Shown here piece after piece: positions 21,101 to 22,159 of a DNA stretch of 22,159 bases. This stretch comes from a virus. The notes beneath the pieces are model-generated. The model was not told where the DNA came from. It was given only the letters and a program-made list of their open reading frames with translations, and ran no database searches. The stretch covers positions 1-22,159 of IMG/VR virus record IMGVR_UViG_3300042945_002877; one strand, 5' to 3'. Position 1 is the stretch's first letter; every line of letters begins with the position of its first letter. Both the position numbers and the translations under genes were made by a program.

Positions 21101-22159
21101 AGTGTAGAAATTCCAGACATTGACGGAAAGGTGATTGGCAACAACGGGGACGATTACTTGGGTGTGTATTTCTGGACCCAGATGTCACGCGGATCTGATT
21201 GTTCTCCTGCCTCTATTGCTCTTAGAAGCGCAGCGTTAGATTTAGATCTAGGTGTAGACAGTTTGGAAGAAAATATTCCAATTGGACTTGGTGTGGGCGA
21301 GTGTAGGATTACGGTAGACTACACCTGCGTGTGCCCGGGCAATGGCCAGCCGTGCAGGATTTGTGTAGACGAAATACGGGCGGATGCAAACTGCTGTGGA
21401 TATGAGTCTGCACCACTCGGCGCCGGGGTGGTTTATAAGCGATGCGTGAGCGGCATCTGCACGCCGTGCGCGGCCTCGCCAGGGACTTGCGGCGGGCTCA
21501 GCGGTAGTATATCGATGCTTGGTAGTGACTTCGCGGAGCAGGGGTGTCCCACAGACTGGCTTAATAGTGCAAATCCATTTGATCCGGACCCTGAGCGTCT
21601 AAGATGCTGCCTTGTGGGCTCAATTGTAAGTACCGCGGCCGGCTGCGATATATGTGATCCAGATGATCCAACCATATCCTGCAGTTGTACCGATTGGTCT
21701 TGGCTACAAAACATGACTCCGCAGAACATAGCAGCGGTACTTGGTTTCCCATGTGAAACCGGTAGCAGTTCTTGCAGTACGGTAGTACAAAGTGCTACAC
21801 CTACACCCACACAGACACCCACAAAGACACCCACAAAGACACCTACACCCACACAGACACCCACAAAGACACCCACAAAGACACCTACACCCACACAGAC
21901 ACCCACAAAGACACCTACGCAGACACCTACAAAGACGCCTACGCAGACACCTACAAACACACAGACGCCTACAAAGACGCCTACGCAGACACCTACGCAG
22001 ACGCCTACGCAGACACCTACAAACACACAGACGCCTACAAAGACGCCTACAAAGACACCTACGCAGACACCTACGCAGACACCTACAAACACACAGACGC
22101 CTACAAAGACACCTACAAACACACAGACGCCTACAAAGACGCCTACGCAGACACCTACG
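18161..22159 (+). CDS. Tail-collar adhesin with two Cys-rich/Thr-Pro cassettes (paralog C), 3' partial
   Basis: The frame stays open for 1333 codons to the right edge. The start ATG lies 13 bp after the previous stop and gives [12 protein letters not shown]. Its ribosome site is weak (GAG at 18151-18153). The N-terminal beta-domain shows [31 protein letters not shown] and VTNYIG. The collar domain is uninterrupted: [51 protein letters not shown] and [20 protein letters not shown]...YTADRW begins at about residue 297 and is broken after LKQDFG (about 415). The first insert is a 16-Cys module (452-584) plus a Thr/Pro tract (597-882) and a further Cys-containing stretch. The domain resumes at [14 protein letters not shown] and VYFWTQMS (about 975-1010). 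A second insert, a 20-Cys module (1048-1205) plus a Thr/Pro tract from 1213, then runs off the window. The domain's final strand must lie beyond the edge. Confidence 0.85.
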   Translation, partial: MSKSAIANFYNNADGKSIRIRGLSCNDYIVSDGDVVKWDNTIERWVPANATQISQAEALGVVERQYPTECEGNEDIFYYDVVLGGEVAINTQNLVPGEVYFLSASVSGGITLVPPGGISSVIKTVLIAKTQNIGVVTNYIGYTYDADCVVNTSSIVPVGTIKPYARRQGVVPADEIAGWLLCNGNSYVTGEFPELFDVIGYTFGNDNGRFRVPNMENKTVFGIDILNDSIGIHESLALQQPGEDIALGSSFSDDFDHNQKYTAVRFLIRSVSFTSADIEGSCCDAVFDRKIKNHIVNGNFSVWQRGKEFLSCCTRYTADRWVKEAAFGNASDVISGVRQVEMNPISSSVIGNSGSKYYMEMQGHASIDPDTSTYFNVHQKIPGVNTLSGKTATLSFWAKGSHALGEDDTIYIGLKQDFGTNRSLKNPIDETILSADTASNPPAMLGAGGSGCRLEIDYQCACADEECTNPATVKAVWKGCYDCFGAGDYADVYVIGDANSAADPSACGTGSITLSYADVQQKNCGTELFCASGAPCSVGGVATSPASCCVCAQCADVFTPVEDIVSSMVAREGQGGCDLGTGSCEAPPEPSPLASSTPAGTPASTPTGTPPNTPAGTPASTPTGTPASTPTGTPASTPTGTPASTPTGTPASTPTGTPASTPTQTPTQTPTQTPTQTPTQTPTQTPTQTPTQTPTQTATQTPTQTPTQTPTQTATQTPTQTPSRTPAGTPAETPTQTPTQTPSQTPTSTPTPTQTPTQTPTETPTQTPTQTPSQTPAETPTPTQTPTQTPAETPTQTPTNTPTETPTPTQTPTQTPSQTPAETPTQTPTQTPTQTQTPTQTPTQTPTQTPTQTPTSTSTPTPTPSRTPCASVPPTPSPTPFPCNGCGVAVVEMDESLIQSTCIGFFAEDPAEDLTFASCANASTVGLCSELHGIEIESPETSGISGCDSFDYDPILGTSSPVFSPLISIQLDRSWKRYDISVEIPDIDGKVIGNNGDDYLGVYFWTQMSRGSDCSPASIALRSAALDLDLGVDSLEENIPIGLGVGECRITVDYTCVCPGNGQPCRICVDEIRADANCCGYESAPLGAGVVYKRCVSGICTPCAASPGTCGGLSGSISMLGSDFAEQGCPTDWLNSANPFDPDPERLRCCLVGSIVSTAAGCDICDPDDPTISCSCTDWSWLQNMTPQNIAAVLGFPCETGSSSCSTVVQSATPTPTQTPTKTPTKTPTPTQTPTKTPTKTPTPTQTPTKTPTQTPTKTPTQTPTNTQTPTKTPTQTPTQTPTQTPTNTQTPTKTPTKTPTQTPTQTPTNTQTPTKTPTNTQTPTKTPTQTPT
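19514..19912 (+). other. 16-cysteine module, copy 2 (first insert of gene 6)
   Basis: This copy is also 133 residues with 16 cysteines: C-x7-C-x-C-x4-C-x12-C-x2-C-x23-C-x16-C-x5-C-x5-C-x11-CC-x-C-x2-C-x22-C-x6-C. It starts [11 protein letters not shown] and includes [12 protein letters not shown] and [12 protein letters not shown]. Only three intervals differ from copy 1. Non-cysteine identity is moderate, so the spacing appears to be under selection. It is preceded by PPAMLGAGG, matching PPALLVG before copy 1. Confidence 0.88.
19931..19971 (+). repeat. 41-bp direct repeat, copy 2
   Basis: Identical over 41 bases to 12734-12774 in gene 4, at the same junction between Cys-rich module and Thr/Pro tract. 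Confidence 0.9.
19949..20806 (+). repeat. Thr/Pro coding repeat tract 1, gene 6
   Basis: Residues 597-882, the longest complete tract in the window. It begins with [16 protein letters not shown] units, passes into TQTP units at about 20141, and contains an [13 protein letters not shown] cassette at about 20337-20375. Several PAETPTQTP repeats follow before it ends in [20 protein letters not shown]. Confidence 0.95.
20021..20140 (+). repeat. Five perfect 24-bp tandem repeats
   Basis: Five identical consecutive 24-bp units coding TPTGTPAS (starts 20021, 20045, 20069, 20093, 20117), preceded by imperfect units from 19973. Complete identity, including third codon positions, points to recent in-frame expansion. 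Confidence 0.93.
21302..21775 (+). other. Divergent 20-cysteine module (second insert of gene 6)
   Basis: This segment encodes 158 residues with 20 cysteines. Its opening [18 protein letters not shown] keeps the C-x7-C-x-C-x6-C start of the 16-Cys module. Its end, [19 protein letters not shown], resembles the end of copy 1 ([19 protein letters not shown]). The middle differs. Local GC is very high: I counted 42 of 60 bases in 21421-21480, against 23 of 60 in 21061-21120 just upstream. Confidence 0.7.
21797..22159 (+). repeat. Thr/Pro coding repeat tract 2, gene 6 (cut by window edge)
   Basis: From residue 1213 onward. It opens with a 42-bp unit coding [14 protein letters not shown] (starts 21797 and 21839, with a partial copy at 21881), then [14 protein letters not shown] units to the edge. 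Its true length is unknown. Confidence 0.95.

Noticed and set aside
12317-21775. Assembly chimera joining unrelated genes at the repeats
   Set aside because: Not excluded outright, but each interrupted domain resumes with its own expected missing half and the reading frame is kept at every junction. Collapse of repeat copy number remains possible.
10145-22159. Diversity-generating retroelement target
   Set aside because: No template/variable repeat pair with adenine-directed differences and no reverse transcriptase is visible. Variation here is through inserts and repeat number.

Overview
The window is wall-to-wall virion structural genes of a tailed phage (Caudoviricetes). It most resembles the marine T4-like myoviruses, of which cyanophages are the best known. 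The main support is the first gene, whose sequence signatures match the DUF4815 virion structural proteins of those phages. Behind it lie a tail-fibre-like gene and three tail-collar adhesins. All six genes read on the + strand with gaps of 3 to 24 bp or a 1-nt overlap, so they are probably cotranscribed. I see no tRNA, integrase, replication gene or clear promoter or terminator. The host cannot be read from the sequence.

Layout: (1) 2-6040, the 3' part of a very large DUF4815-type structural protein, cut by the left window edge. (2) 6044-7012, a short helical protein with a long Thr/Pro repeat tail. (3) 7037-10120, a fibre-like protein with a possible cupredoxin-like N-terminal fold and a fibre-type C-terminus. 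(4-6) 10145-13810, 13810-18147 and 18161 to beyond the right edge, three large paralogous adhesins. Each has an N-terminal beta-domain containing GDVV, a phage tail-collar domain, and a domain opening with NGxFxxWQRG...YTADRW that normally ends with a QL..G....F...CQ.(Y/F)(Y/F) segment.

The striking feature is how the three adhesins have been enlarged. A composite insert, made of a Cys-rich module followed by a long Thr/Pro low-complexity tract, sits inside loops of otherwise recognisable tail domains: once in gene 4, once in gene 5 and twice in gene 6. In genes 4 and 6 the Cys-rich module is clearly homologous: 133 residues in both, with 16 cysteines in the same order and nearly identical spacing. 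Yet it occupies two different loops of the host domain. A 41-bp stretch at the module/repeat junction is identical in the two genes. The modules are visibly more GC-rich than the surrounding genes. This looks like a shuttling, loop-inserted cassette that decorates phage adhesins with a disulfide-rich or metal-binding knob on a Thr/Pro stalk. I do not recognise the Cys-rich module as a named family.

The proteins probably assemble at the baseplate or tail fibres, where the collar and WQRG domains would contact the host surface. The Thr/Pro tracts are built from 6-, 12- and 24-nt units, so expansion or contraction by whole units never breaks the reading frame and could change reach or display.
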